A stretch of DNA of 39,511 nucleotides from positions 1 to 39,511 of the forward strand of contig JADIMA010000067.1 in assembly GCA_017694945.1 (NCBI GenBank). The letters are read 5' to 3'. Source of the stretch: Candidatus Merdivivens pullicola (GTDB lineage: Bacteria; Bacteroidota; Bacteroidia; Bacteroidales; UBA932). Position numbers and translations under genes: made by a program. Numbering within the stretch: the first letter of the stretch is position 1; every line of letters begins with the position of its first letter. Positions 8,353 to 16,677 of this stretch are shown one piece after another. The notes below the pieces were generated by a model. The model worked only from the letters and a program-made list of their open reading frames with translations, did not search any database and was not told the origin of the DNA.

Positions 8353-10506
8353 CTATGGCATGACAAGCCTGATATTGTGAAGTCTTCCGTCCGTATGGGG
8401 TGAAGCAGTATCTCCGGGAAGAATCGTAATGCGGAAATCCCCTCCCTCCGTCAGATTCCGGCATTCCGGCAGAGTGAAAGTATCCACATAAAGTTCCTGT
8501 TCTTCAGCAATGGCCAGAGAGGCATTAAGGACATTCTCAAACCTGTTGTAAGAACGCAGCATGATCTGGTTTTCACCCTCGGAAAGATGAACTACGACTT
8601 TTTCAGTCATTTCCGCGCAACGGTACGGATTCAGATGTTTTGCCGTCTGGCGGCCGTTTACAAAGAATTCCATTCCATTGCCGGCCGTCACGTCAAGAAC
8701 CATATCCTGTTCTTTATCGGAAACAATATTCCATACAATACGGCAATTGTCAAAAGGATGCGATTTTACGGATATCTTCTCACCGTCCGACATTGCATTC
8801 CAGCCTTTAAAATCGTCAACAATCCCAACGGTATCGGGCGTATCAAATGAAGAAGCCCGGTAAAACTGCATGTATCTGCCCGTCACCGAACAGCCGACCG
8901 GGTCGAGCGGCAGCGACGAAGTTCCCTCCAGTGTTATGACATCCGAATACATTACTGCATCGTCATCAGAAGCCTGGGCTGAAAATTCCAGCATCAACTT
9001 ACGGCCGTTTTCACCCGAAGTATGCACGATTTGCACTTTGTCAATATTCTCAGCTAAAGAAACATCCCATGAATACGCCACTGTACTGCGGTAATTGCTG
9101 TAATAGTCAAAACAGGAATAACTGTAATCCGGCATGGCGTTTCCTGCATCGAGCATTGAAGAAGACGACAATGCTTCACCCGGAATCTCTACCGGAATTA
9201 CGGGGCGGCTGAAATCAGCCCTTATTACAGGCACTGTCCCGCACAATGACACAGTATCGGCCTGCGGATATTCCGGGACAAAGACAGCATAGTCGCCTTC
9301 CATGCGCGCCGCGACATTGCATGACACGAGGTTACGGCCCGGCATATAGAGCCTGATTTCACCGTCGGCAGGTTTTTCCCCTGTCAGAATCAGATTGAGG
9401 CGGTTGTTTTTGCATGTAACCTCCCCCCATTCGAAATCCTCACGGAAAGGGGAAGGATCGGTGCCATAGACCGCATCGCCGTTTTCCTCCAGCCACTCTC
9501 CTATCATAAGAAGCACATCCCTCTCGAACGGGACGACAGAACCGTCACCGGCGGGGCCTATGTTCAATAGAAAATTTCCGCCGTGCGCTACTACCTCGAC
9601 AAGACGCGAAAGTTTTTCAAAAGCCTTGTCCGCGACACTCCCCCTCTGCTGCCACGAACGGTATCCCCATGTTTCGTTGAACATTGAAGCCGAACTCTGC
9701 CAGGGAGCATGGAGGGCACCGTCGGGATAACGGTTGTCTCCCATGACGGCAAAATCATAATAATCATTACCTATCCGGCCGCTTACCATGCAGTGCGGCT
9801 GCAAGGAATGCACAAGTTCGTACAGTTCCCGGCTTTGCTGCGGAGTCTGCGACCCCATGTCGAACCAGAGTTCCGAAACGGGGCCGTAATTTGTGAGAAG
9901 TTCCCTGATCTGGGCCTTATTGTATTCATGGTGCCGGGGAGTCACGAAATCGGCATTGTGGCTTGAAATCGGATAACCGTACGGATAATGCCAGTCTATA
10001 ATGGAAAAATAAAGTCCGAACCTCATTCCCGCCCTCGCGCATGCATCGGAAAGTTCCCTGACGAAATCCCTTCCGCACGGAGAAGCGTCAACCGAATTGA
10101 AATCCGTAGTCTCCGTATCAAACATGCAGAAACCGTCATGGTGCTTTGAGGTGAAAACTATTGATTTCATTCCTGCCCGGCACGCAAGGGACACTATACT
10201 GTCGGCATCGAAAGCGACCGGATCCAGGTCGTCGGCGACCAATGCATACCAGTCGCTGAAAATTCCGGCAAAAGACTGTATCTGTTCGCTGTATCCGCGT
10301 GTCACTGGTTCTCCTTCCCACACGCCTCCGAGCACCGAATAAAGCCCGAAATGTATGAACATGGAATATTTTCCATCCTGCCACTCTTCGTCGGGAGATA
10401 TTGCCACCGGCCCGACCGATTGCACGGATGCCTGTCCGCAACCTGTCAGAAAACATGAATATATGGCAATTGACGCCGATACGCATAATGCATAAAACTT
10501 CTTCAT
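8353..10506 (-). CDS. Alpha-L-fucosidase, GH29, lipoprotein
   Basis: A GH29 enzyme that releases terminal L-fucose from glycans such as mucin or milk oligosaccharides. Start at 10506 gives MKKF and a signal peptide with lipobox FLTGC (Cys23); the longer upstream ATG would precede this signal. GH29 marks are YSMFIHFGLYS, SKHHDGFCMFD, GLYFSIIDWHY and ELWFDMG, whose Asp (about residue 216) is the expected nucleophile. Residues after about 420 form two predicted beta-sandwich regions, so at 717 residues it is longer than the catalytic domain alone. Lipidation suggests the periplasm or outer membrane. No susC/susD pair is adjacent. Divergent from the glucanotransferase gene. Confidence 0.9.
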   Translation of the reverse strand: MKKFYALCVSASIAIYSCFLTGCGQASVQSVGPVAISPDEEWQDGKYSMFIHFGLYSVLGGVWEGEPVTRGYSEQIQSFAGIFSDWYALVADDLDPVAFDADSIVSLACRAGMKSIVFTSKHHDGFCMFDTETTDFNSVDASPCGRDFVRELSDACARAGMRFGLYFSIIDWHYPYGYPISSHNADFVTPRHHEYNKAQIRELLTNYGPVSELWFDMGSQTPQQSRELYELVHSLQPHCMVSGRIGNDYYDFAVMGDNRYPDGALHAPWQSSASMFNETWGYRSWQQRGSVADKAFEKLSRLVEVVAHGGNFLLNIGPAGDGSVVPFERDVLLMIGEWLEENGDAVYGTDPSPFREDFEWGEVTCKNNRLNLILTGEKPADGEIRLYMPGRNLVSCNVAARMEGDYAVFVPEYPQADTVSLCGTVPVIRADFSRPVIPVEIPGEALSSSSMLDAGNAMPDYSYSCFDYYSNYRSTVAYSWDVSLAENIDKVQIVHTSGENGRKLMLEFSAQASDDDAVMYSDVITLEGTSSLPLDPVGCSVTGRYMQFYRASSFDTPDTVGIVDDFKGWNAMSDGEKISVKSHPFDNCRIVWNIVSDKEQDMVLDVTAGNGMEFFVNGRQTAKHLNPYRCAEMTEKVVVHLSEGENQIMLRSYNRFENVLNASLAIAEEQELYVDTFTLPECRNLTEGGDFRITILPGDTASPHTDGRLHNIRLVMP

Positions 10507-10517
10507 AAAAACATTTT

Positions 10518-10548
10518 TTCGCGAAGATAGGGAAAATCGGTATATTTG
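10518..10548 (+). promoter_or_regulatory. Predicted promoter of malQ
   Basis: TATATTTG (10541-10548) matches TAnnTTTG exactly. TTCG at 10518-10521, 19 nt upstream, is a one-mismatch -33. It lies 38 bp before the malQ start. Confidence 0.5.
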
Positions 10549-10586
10549 TTCCGGCAAATAAGCCGAACAGCCCCGAAAATACAAGC

Positions 10587-13025
10587 ATGAAGATATATTT
10601 CAGCATTAATTTCTCGACTAATGCAGGGGACAGAATGTTCCTTGTGCTGCAATCCTCCATTTACGGTCCCGGCGAAACTGAAATGACATCCACGGCAGCC
10701 GGGGAATGGGAAACAGCCGTCAAGGCTTCAAGAGGAGAAGAAATCAGTTTTCATTTCATAATAAAATGCGCTTCAGGCCTGAAAATGCACGAAGCCGGAA
10801 AACCGCGCCGCCTGATTGCCGGCCATGAAGACATCTTCATCCATTGTTCGTGGCAGGGCTACGATTTGTCCGCGCCGCTGCTCACGTCCGCTTTCACGGA
10901 AATATTTTTCCCGCACCGGAACGAAACGCCGCGACTGGAAGAGATGCACGGCCATGCTGTCATCATAGTAACGGCACCCGCCATAAAGCCGGAAGAGAGC
11001 ATCCTGATATGCGGAGAAAACGACAGCCTCGGAAAATGGGATATTTCCAGGGCATTGGAAATGACTCCATGTTCCGGAGCAAGATGGGCCGCTTCAATAC
11101 CCCTTGAAAGCCGTACAGACAGGCTGGTTTTCAAATTCGTGTCAAGACACAGGGACGGCGGGATTCTCTGGGAAGAAGGGGACGACAGAGTACTTGAAGC
11201 AGAGGCGCGGCATGTATATGAATACTCGTCAACCGCTTTAAGGAGGGCAATGCCGCGTTTCTCAGGCACCGCCGTACCGGTATTCTCGCTCAGGACGGAA
11301 GACGGATACGGAATCGGGGATTTTTCCTGCATGAAACCGATGACCGACTGGCTTCACGACACAGGCCAGCATATTTTGCAGATTCTTCCTGTCAACGATA
11401 CGATTGCCACGTTTACCTGGTCGGACTCATATCCGTACAATGCCATATCTTCCGTAGCCCTCAATCCGATTTATCTCAATCCTTCGCTCGTAGGCGACAT
11501 TTCGGACATTCCGGAAGCCGGAATACTGGAACAGCGCCGTAAAACGCTCAATGCTTCGGAGTTTGTTGAATTTGAAGAGGCAATCGCATTGAAAAACGAT
11601 TATATCCGCCTGCTTTTCAAGAAGTTCTCGGAAAAGACATTCAAGTGCCGGGAGTTTGAAGAATACCGAGAGTCAAACAAAGAATGGCTTCTGCCTTATT
11701 CGGCCTTCTGCGCGCTCAGGGATGAATACGGGACTGCCGATTTCCATAAATGGGGCGAATGGTCGGAATATACCGACGGACTTGCAAACAGGCTGTTCTC
11801 CGACGAAAGATTCCGTGGGAGGATGCTGATTAGCATCTTCACCCAATACCATCTGCACCTCCAACTCTCGGAAGCCGTTTCATACGCCGCATCAAAAGGC
11901 ATAGCCGTCATGGGCGACATCCCTATAGGCATAAGCCCTTGCAGCGTAGAGGCATGGACAATGCCGGAATCCTTCAACATGGGATTTTCAGCCGGGGCCC
12001 CGCCGGATTATTTTTCCAAAGACGGCCAGAACTGGGGGTTCCCGACATACAATTGGGAAAAAATGGCCGAAGACGGCTATTCGTGGTGGAAGTTCAGGCT
12101 AAGAAAAATGGCCTCCTATTTCTCGATGTACCGTATTGACCATATACTTGGCTTCTTCCGTATCTGGGAAATACCGCGCGGCATAATTTCCGGAATGTAC
12201 GGGCATTTCTACCCTGCCCTTCCGTACAGCATAGAAGAACTGTCTTCTCACGGTTTCCGCATCGGGGACGACAGACTAAACGAACTTTTCATGGAGGATC
12301 CGCGCGCAGCCGGCACGTACCATCCTTTCATCAACGGGCCGGACACAGAATCGTTCAAAACACTCGACAAAGCAGGACAGGCGGCATATCTGCAACTGCA
12401 TGACGATTTTTTCTACCACCGCCACAACAGTTTCTGGAAAAACGGCGCAATGCTGAAATTGTCCGAACTGGTTGCCGCAACAGACATGACCGCATGCGCC
12501 GAAGACCTGGGAATGATTCCCGCATGCGTGCCCGAAGTGCTTGACAACCTTAAAATAGCCACTCTTGAGATACAGCGCATGCCTAAAACGCCTTTCACTG
12601 AGTTTGCCGACCCGGCATCATATCCTTACCTGAGTGTCTGCAGCACAGGCACGCACGATGTATCCACGCTGCGGGGCTGGTGGGAAGAAGACCGGGAAAG
12701 GACACAGCGCTACTACTCGGAAACGCTTCACATGGAAGGGGAAGCACCGGAAAGATGCACGCCTGAAATCTGCCGCGCCGTACTGGCGGCACACCTCCGG
12801 AGTCCTTCGGCATTCGCAATCTTCCCCATACAGGACTGGCTCGCAATGTCGCACGTGCAAGACTCCGCACCGTCCCCGGCAGAAGAACAGATCAACAATC
12901 CTGCAGATTCCCGGCACCACTGGAAATACCGCATGCCCGTATCAATTGAAAGACTTGACGGAAGCGACGAAGGAAAAACCCTTGCCGGAGAAATAAGAAG
13001 GCTCACAAAAGAGTCGGGCAGATAA
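10587..13025 (+). CDS. malQ: 4-alpha-glucanotransferase (GH77) with two N-terminal CBM20-like domains
   Basis: Disproportionates malto-oligosaccharides in cytoplasmic starch/glycogen metabolism. Two starch-binding CBM20-like domains (about 1-95 and 122-206; the second has ILICGENDSLGKWD) precede a GH77 barrel from about residue 225. Catalytic residues are visible: Asp518 in YRIDHILGFFRIWE, Glu639 in CAEDLG, Asp691 in GTHDVSTLRGWW. The architecture is that of the DPE2/Bacteroides type, longer than E. coli MalQ; at 812 residues it is somewhat short for that group. No signal peptide. The gene stands alone, with the fucosidase divergent and rpmE2 convergent. Confidence 0.92.
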   Translation: MKIYFSINFSTNAGDRMFLVLQSSIYGPGETEMTSTAAGEWETAVKASRGEEISFHFIIKCASGLKMHEAGKPRRLIAGHEDIFIHCSWQGYDLSAPLLTSAFTEIFFPHRNETPRLEEMHGHAVIIVTAPAIKPEESILICGENDSLGKWDISRALEMTPCSGARWAASIPLESRTDRLVFKFVSRHRDGGILWEEGDDRVLEAEARHVYEYSSTALRRAMPRFSGTAVPVFSLRTEDGYGIGDFSCMKPMTDWLHDTGQHILQILPVNDTIATFTWSDSYPYNAISSVALNPIYLNPSLVGDISDIPEAGILEQRRKTLNASEFVEFEEAIALKNDYIRLLFKKFSEKTFKCREFEEYRESNKEWLLPYSAFCALRDEYGTADFHKWGEWSEYTDGLANRLFSDERFRGRMLISIFTQYHLHLQLSEAVSYAASKGIAVMGDIPIGISPCSVEAWTMPESFNMGFSAGAPPDYFSKDGQNWGFPTYNWEKMAEDGYSWWKFRLRKMASYFSMYRIDHILGFFRIWEIPRGIISGMYGHFYPALPYSIEELSSHGFRIGDDRLNELFMEDPRAAGTYHPFINGPDTESFKTLDKAGQAAYLQLHDDFFYHRHNSFWKNGAMLKLSELVAATDMTACAEDLGMIPACVPEVLDNLKIATLEIQRMPKTPFTEFADPASYPYLSVCSTGTHDVSTLRGWWEEDRERTQRYYSETLHMEGEAPERCTPEICRAVLAAHLRSPSAFAIFPIQDWLAMSHVQDSAPSPAEEQINNPADSRHHWKYRMPVSIERLDGSDEGKTLAGEIRRLTKESGR

Positions 13026-13046
13026 CCGGAATCCTGATACAGCAAT

Positions 13047-13076
13047 AAAAAAGCCTCGGAATGAATGTTCCAAGGC
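13047..13076 (-). terminator. Rho-independent terminator of rpmE2
   Basis: The stem GCCT-C-GGAA / TTCC-A-AGGC (13053-13076) has a 6-nt loop and one internal mismatch. A run of six A at 13047-13052 gives a U-run on the minus strand. It may also stop malQ transcripts from the other side. Confidence 0.75.
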
Positions 13077-13126
13077 CATTTTAACTTACTTTCAAATTAT
13101 GAAACGAACAACTATTATAGTCTGAA

Positions 13127-13378
13127 TTATTTCTTCTTGTTGCTGTATCTCTGATAGAACTTATCAACACGTCCGGCTGTATCGACGAGTTTCATCTTAC
13201 CTGTATAGAACGGGTGGGATGTGTTGGAAATTTCAAGTTTGACTACAGGATACTCCACTCCATCAATTTCGATGGTCTCCTTGGTATTCGCGCACGAACG
13301 TGTAATGAACACGTAATCGTTCGACATATCCTTGAAAGCGACAAGGCGGTAGCTTTCGGGATGAATCTCTTTTCTCAT
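13127..13378 (-). CDS. rpmE2: 50S ribosomal protein L31, type B
   Basis: An 83-residue ribosomal protein of the large subunit. The sequence IHPESYRLVAFKDMS, the strand-forming VKLEISNTSHPFYTGK and the basic end mark L31 type B. The zinc-binding cysteine set of the ordinary L31 (C-) form is absent; only one Cys remains (ITRSCANT). It has its own strong promoter in the 82-bp gap after the DUF1343 gene and its own terminator, so it is likely transcribed separately from glmM and the gene between them. Confidence 0.95.
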   Translation of the reverse strand: MRKEIHPESYRLVAFKDMSNDYVFITRSCANTKETIEIDGVEYPVVKLEISNTSHPFYTGKMKLVDTAGRVDKFYQRYSNKKK

Positions 13379-13418
13379 TGCTTTTCTTTATTAACGTTAA
13401 TACTCTAAAAACGGAGCG

Positions 13419-13449
13419 CAAAGTTACGCATAATTTTCAATTCTACAAA
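13419..13449 (-). promoter_or_regulatory. Consensus promoter of rpmE2
   Basis: On the minus strand, TTTG (13446-13449), a 19-nt spacer and TAACTTTG (13419-13426) match the Bacteroidota consensus at every defined position. The start would fall about 30 bp before the rpmE2 ATG. Confidence 0.75.
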
Positions 13450-13460
13450 TAAAATCAAAA

Positions 13461-14549
13461 TTATTTGACCCTAAACAACTGGTCTTCCTCATAAAGCAGG
13501 AATTTTCTTGCCTTGCGTATCCATTTTTGCTCCTGATCCCTAATATGTTCTTTAACATCAGACCATTCTATTTCCCCGGTCACATACCCGTACAGCACCT
13601 CGTCATCCAAAAGGTCTATAAGGGTACGGTCGTCGAAACCAAGGGTATCGTCATCGTTTATGATTGAAAATTCTTCGCAGTTGCGGTAAACGAAATTCAT
13701 CAACTGCAACGTATGGGCAAGAGCATGGTACTCGGCACCCGGTTCAAGGATTATCTGATAACCGAAACACTGTTTCCCTGCATACTCCCCCACGGATGGC
13801 TGGAAACGGCATGGCCTCAATGTGGCACCGTCCGCCGCCGGAGGCATCTTGTAACTGTCATGCAGGCTTTCCATGAAGGGAGCCCCGAATATCTCATAGG
13901 GGCGCGTAGTGCCTATGCCCGGCGTCACATTGGTACCGGACCACAGCGCACTGCCGGGATAAAGCCCGCATGTAAAATACCCGGGCATGTCGGCTGCAAT
14001 CGGTATCGTCCAGGGAAGAAGTTCCTTGTTGGAAGGCGTGGCATTTACAGAAATCACGTGCAGCGGGAATTTCGCATTCAAGTCATTATGCACGAGCGAA
14101 GCCACTTCGCCTACAGTCAGCCCGTGCCTGTGAACGAGTTTGAACATGGCTTCCGACATGGTGCCCTCGACCTGCCTTCCGGCAGGATTCACATGATCGA
14201 CGATGAAAACCGGAATATCGATTTTTTCATCTGCCATCACGGAAAACAGTTCCAGAAGATCGTTGGTATATGCAAAATAACGCGCCCCTCCTCCCTGAAT
14301 CTCGACAATCAGCGAATCTATTTCACGCAATTGTTCCAAAGGCACATAAATATGACTCTCCATATTGGAAAATTCCGGAGTGGACGGAGAGAAGACATGT
14401 TTCAGGCATCCGCGCTTCGCAAATGTCTCATAAAGGTACTCCCCCCTTTCAGGATGCCAGCAGTTAGGCGTACAGAACACCCCTACCCGACCTTTACGAA
14501 GGGCCAGGTCTTCCTGTTCGAATATCGGCGTAGTCCTGAATGAAAACAT
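13461..14549 (-). CDS. DUF1343 (NamZ-like) protein, degenerate at active site
   Basis: A 362-residue member of the DUF1343/YbbC family, whose studied members (NamZ) are exo-beta-N-acetylmuramidases. Family blocks are clear: FIVDHVNPAGRQVEGTM, HGLTVGEVA, GLYPGSALWSGTNVTPGIGTTRPYEIFGAPF and RFQPSVGEYAGKQCFG. Two N-terminal blocks are altered. The usual PEHG is PSTP (about residues 55-58) and the DxQDxGxRxYT block is EIQGGGARYFAYT, so the proposed catalytic Glu appears lost. There is no signal peptide, so it is probably cytoplasmic. It starts 1 nt after the glmM stop, a tight coupling that points to amino-sugar or muropeptide metabolism. Exact activity unknown. Confidence 0.75.
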   Translation of the reverse strand: MFSFRTTPIFEQEDLALRKGRVGVFCTPNCWHPERGEYLYETFAKRGCLKHVFSPSTPEFSNMESHIYVPLEQLREIDSLIVEIQGGGARYFAYTNDLLELFSVMADEKIDIPVFIVDHVNPAGRQVEGTMSEAMFKLVHRHGLTVGEVASLVHNDLNAKFPLHVISVNATPSNKELLPWTIPIAADMPGYFTCGLYPGSALWSGTNVTPGIGTTRPYEIFGAPFMESLHDSYKMPPAADGATLRPCRFQPSVGEYAGKQCFGYQIILEPGAEYHALAHTLQLMNFVYRNCEEFSIINDDDTLGFDDRTLIDLLDDEVLYGYVTGEIEWSDVKEHIRDQEQKWIRKARKFLLYEEDQLFRVK

Positions 14550-14550
14550 C

Positions 14551-16020
14551 TTATCCGAGAATTGAATCGGCCAGCATGACTATCTCATCCGCTATTGCAT
14601 CCGCTTCGGAAGATGTCGGCGCTTCGGCATAAACCCTGATTATCGGTTCTGTATTGGACTTGCGCAGATGCACCCATTTCTTCTCGGTATCGAAGTCTAT
14701 CTTCACACCGTCTATGTCGGTGATCCTCTTGTCGGAATATCGCTTCTTTATCGCAGCAAGCACCGCATCGACTTTTGCCGGATCGTTTAGTTCTATACGG
14801 TGTTTCTCTATAAAATAACGCGGTAGCCTGTCTCTTACGGCGGACACCTTTACTATCCCTTTCGGGTTCATGCATTCCGCAGGAACATCTTTATAAATCT
14901 CTTTATAACGTGCCAGATAACTTAAGAAAAGTGCGGCACCGACAAGGGCGTCACGGCCATAATGTACTTCGGGGAAAATCACGCCTCCGTTTCCTTCGCC
15001 GCCGATTACGGCTCCAGTGCGCCTCATTTCGGCAGTGACATTGACTTCACCCACGGCGGAAGCCGTATAAGTGCCTCCGCGGGCCTCGGTGACGTCTTTC
15101 AGGGCACGGGACGACGAGAGGTTGGAAACAGTGGCCCTCCTGTTCCCTATAGGGTGAGACGGGCGGATCCGTTCAAGGCTGGCCAGCACGTAATCCGACA
15201 CTGCAACCAATGTATATTCCTCGCCGAAAGGGCTGCCGTCTTCGCACATAAGGGCTATCCTGTCAACATCAGGATCCACGGAAACCCCAAAATCGGCCCC
15301 CGAAGACGCTGTAATCTCGGAAAGTTCCGTAAGGTTCGTAGGAAGAGGCTCCGGATTGTGGGCGAAATTGCCGGTAGGCTCGCAGTTGATTTTCACACAT
15401 TCTACACCGAGTCTTTCAAAAAGCATGGGCATTATGATTCCTCCGACCGAGTTAACGGCATCAAGGGCTACTTTGAAATGCGCCTTCCTTATTGCTTCAA
15501 CATCCACATACGGGCATGAGACTACCGCATCGACATGTTTATCGGCAAAATCCTTTGTCACCACCTTGCCGAGGGAATCGACTCCTTCAAAAGAGAATTC
15601 CCCTTTTTCAGCGCAATCAAGCAGTTCGGCTCCTTCACGGGCGTCCAGGAATTCCCCTTTTTCATTCAAGAGTTTAAGGGCGTTCCATTGACGCGGATTA
15701 TGGGAAGCCGTTATGATAATTCCGCCTTCCGCCTTTTCAAGTATCACAGCCATTTCAGTAGTCGGAGTAGAGGCAAGTCCCGCCTTTATGACATCCGTTC
15801 CGCATGCCACCAGAGTACCACAGACCAGTTCCTCGACCATCTCGCCGGATAGTCGCGCATCGCGACCGACCACGACGCGGCATTTCCTGCCGGGATAAAG
15901 GTTTTTCAACCTTACGCAATAAGCAGAAACGAATTTCACTATATCGACCGGGGTAAGAGCCTCTCCCGGGTTTCCTCCGATGGTTCCGCGAATTCCGGAA
16001 ATAGATTTTATCAGACTCAT
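14551..16020 (-). CDS. glmM: Phosphoglucosamine mutase
   Basis: Converts glucosamine-6-phosphate to glucosamine-1-phosphate for UDP-GlcNAc and cell-wall synthesis. All alpha-D-phosphohexomutase signatures are present: GIRGTIGG at the N-terminus, the phosphoserine loop TASHNP (Ser106), the metal loop DPDVDR (249-254, a variant of DGDxDR), the GEGNGG sugar loop and the C-terminal phosphate loop RKSNTEPIIRVYAEA. At 489 residues it is full length. It is the first gene of a two-gene unit with the DUF1343 gene. GlmM rather than PMM/PGM is the usual annotation for this single mutase type in Bacteroidales, but substrate choice is not provable by eye. Confidence 0.85.
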   Translation of the reverse strand: MSLIKSISGIRGTIGGNPGEALTPVDIVKFVSAYCVRLKNLYPGRKCRVVVGRDARLSGEMVEELVCGTLVACGTDVIKAGLASTPTTEMAVILEKAEGGIIITASHNPRQWNALKLLNEKGEFLDAREGAELLDCAEKGEFSFEGVDSLGKVVTKDFADKHVDAVVSCPYVDVEAIRKAHFKVALDAVNSVGGIIMPMLFERLGVECVKINCEPTGNFAHNPEPLPTNLTELSEITASSGADFGVSVDPDVDRIALMCEDGSPFGEEYTLVAVSDYVLASLERIRPSHPIGNRRATVSNLSSSRALKDVTEARGGTYTASAVGEVNVTAEMRRTGAVIGGEGNGGVIFPEVHYGRDALVGAALFLSYLARYKEIYKDVPAECMNPKGIVKVSAVRDRLPRYFIEKHRIELNDPAKVDAVLAAIKKRYSDKRITDIDGVKIDFDTEKKWVHLRKSNTEPIIRVYAEAPTSSEADAIADEIVMLADSILG

Positions 16021-16041
16021 GTGATTACAATTTTATATCGG

Positions 16042-16072
16042 CAAATATACGCCAAAAAAAGATATTTACGAA
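16042..16072 (-). promoter_or_regulatory. Predicted promoter of glmM
   Basis: On the minus strand, TATATTTG (16042-16049) matches the -7 consensus, with TTCG (one mismatch to TTTG) 19 nt upstream at 16069-16072. It lies about 22 bp before the glmM ATG. Confidence 0.5.
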
Positions 16073-16080
16073 TAATTTGC

Positions 16081-16088
16081 TATTTTTG
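16081..16088 (+). promoter_or_regulatory. -7 box upstream of DUF486 gene
   Basis: TATTTTTG matches TAnnTTTG and lies 32 bp before the start. No TTTG is found at the proper distance. Confidence 0.4.
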
Positions 16089-16120
16089 CGCCCGTTTTCG
16101 AAAAGAAAAAAAACGATAAG

Positions 16121-16489
16121 ATGAAAGGCGTTTATACAATACTTTTGCTCATAGTATCCAATATCTTCATGACTTTCGCATGGTACGGCCACCTGAAACT
16201 GCAGGAGATGAAGATAACCACGGACTGGAAACTGTGGATGGTAATATTGTTTTCATGGGGGATAGCCCTCTTTGAATACTGCGCGCAAGTCCCTGCCAAC
16301 AGGATTGGCTTCATTGACAACGGCGGCCCTTTCACGCTCATGCAACTTAAGGTGATTCAGGAAGTAATCACACTTACCATCTTCACCCTTTTTGCACTTT
16401 TCATATTTAAAGGGCAGACGCTGCAATGGAACCACATTGCAGCATTCGCCTGCCTCGTACTGGCCGTCTATTTCGTCTTTATGAAATAA
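16121..16489 (+). CDS. DUF486 family four-helix membrane protein (DMT-like)
   Basis: A 122-residue inner-membrane protein with four hydrophobic helices (about 4-22, 38-55, 72-98, 104-121). The segments SNIFMTFAWYGHLK, LFEYCAQVPANRIG and LMQLKVIQEVITLTIFT are typical of DUF486/COG3169, a small relative of drug/metabolite transporters. The transported substrate, if any, is unknown. The single gene has its own -7 box. Its 3' end overlaps the 3' end of the convergent copper ATPase gene by 22 bp. Confidence 0.88.
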   Translation: MKGVYTILLLIVSNIFMTFAWYGHLKLQEMKITTDWKLWMVILFSWGIALFEYCAQVPANRIGFIDNGGPFTLMQLKVIQEVITLTIFTLFALFIFKGQTLQWNHIAAFACLVLAVYFVFMK

Positions 16490-16677
16490 TCGCCTTCTTC
16501 CGACAGCCTTTTCTGGAGTTCTGAAACCGGGACTTCCGCCGAATCGAACTCGATAACGGCAACAGGCGGTTCCAGGGTTACTGCAGCATGTACGCCCGGT
16601 ATTGAATTGAGCGCATTTTCAACATGCCGGCGGCAATTCATGCACATCATGCCGCTGATTTCATACTCTTTTTTCAT
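16468..16677 (-). other. Possible internal start giving a CopZ-like 69-aa chaperone
   Basis: Inside copA, GGAGGA (16684-16689) precedes an ATG at 16683 and, with 7 nt after GGAGG, a second ATG at 16677. Translation from there gives MKKEYEISGMMCMNC, which reads exactly like the start of a free-standing CopZ/HMA chaperone of 69 residues. Bacteroidota ribosomes use Shine-Dalgarno pairing weakly, and Glu-Gly-Gly codons alone could create the motif. This is a hypothesis only. Confidence 0.3.

Noticed and set aside
13713-14543. 276-codon frame opposite the DUF1343 gene
   Set aside because: Antisense shadow; no signal peptide, domain or plausible neighbours.
14551-16020. DPDVDR instead of DGDxDR in GlmM taken as a lost metal site
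   Set aside because: All three Asp residues and the Arg are kept, and this variant is usual in Bacteroidota mutases as far as I know.
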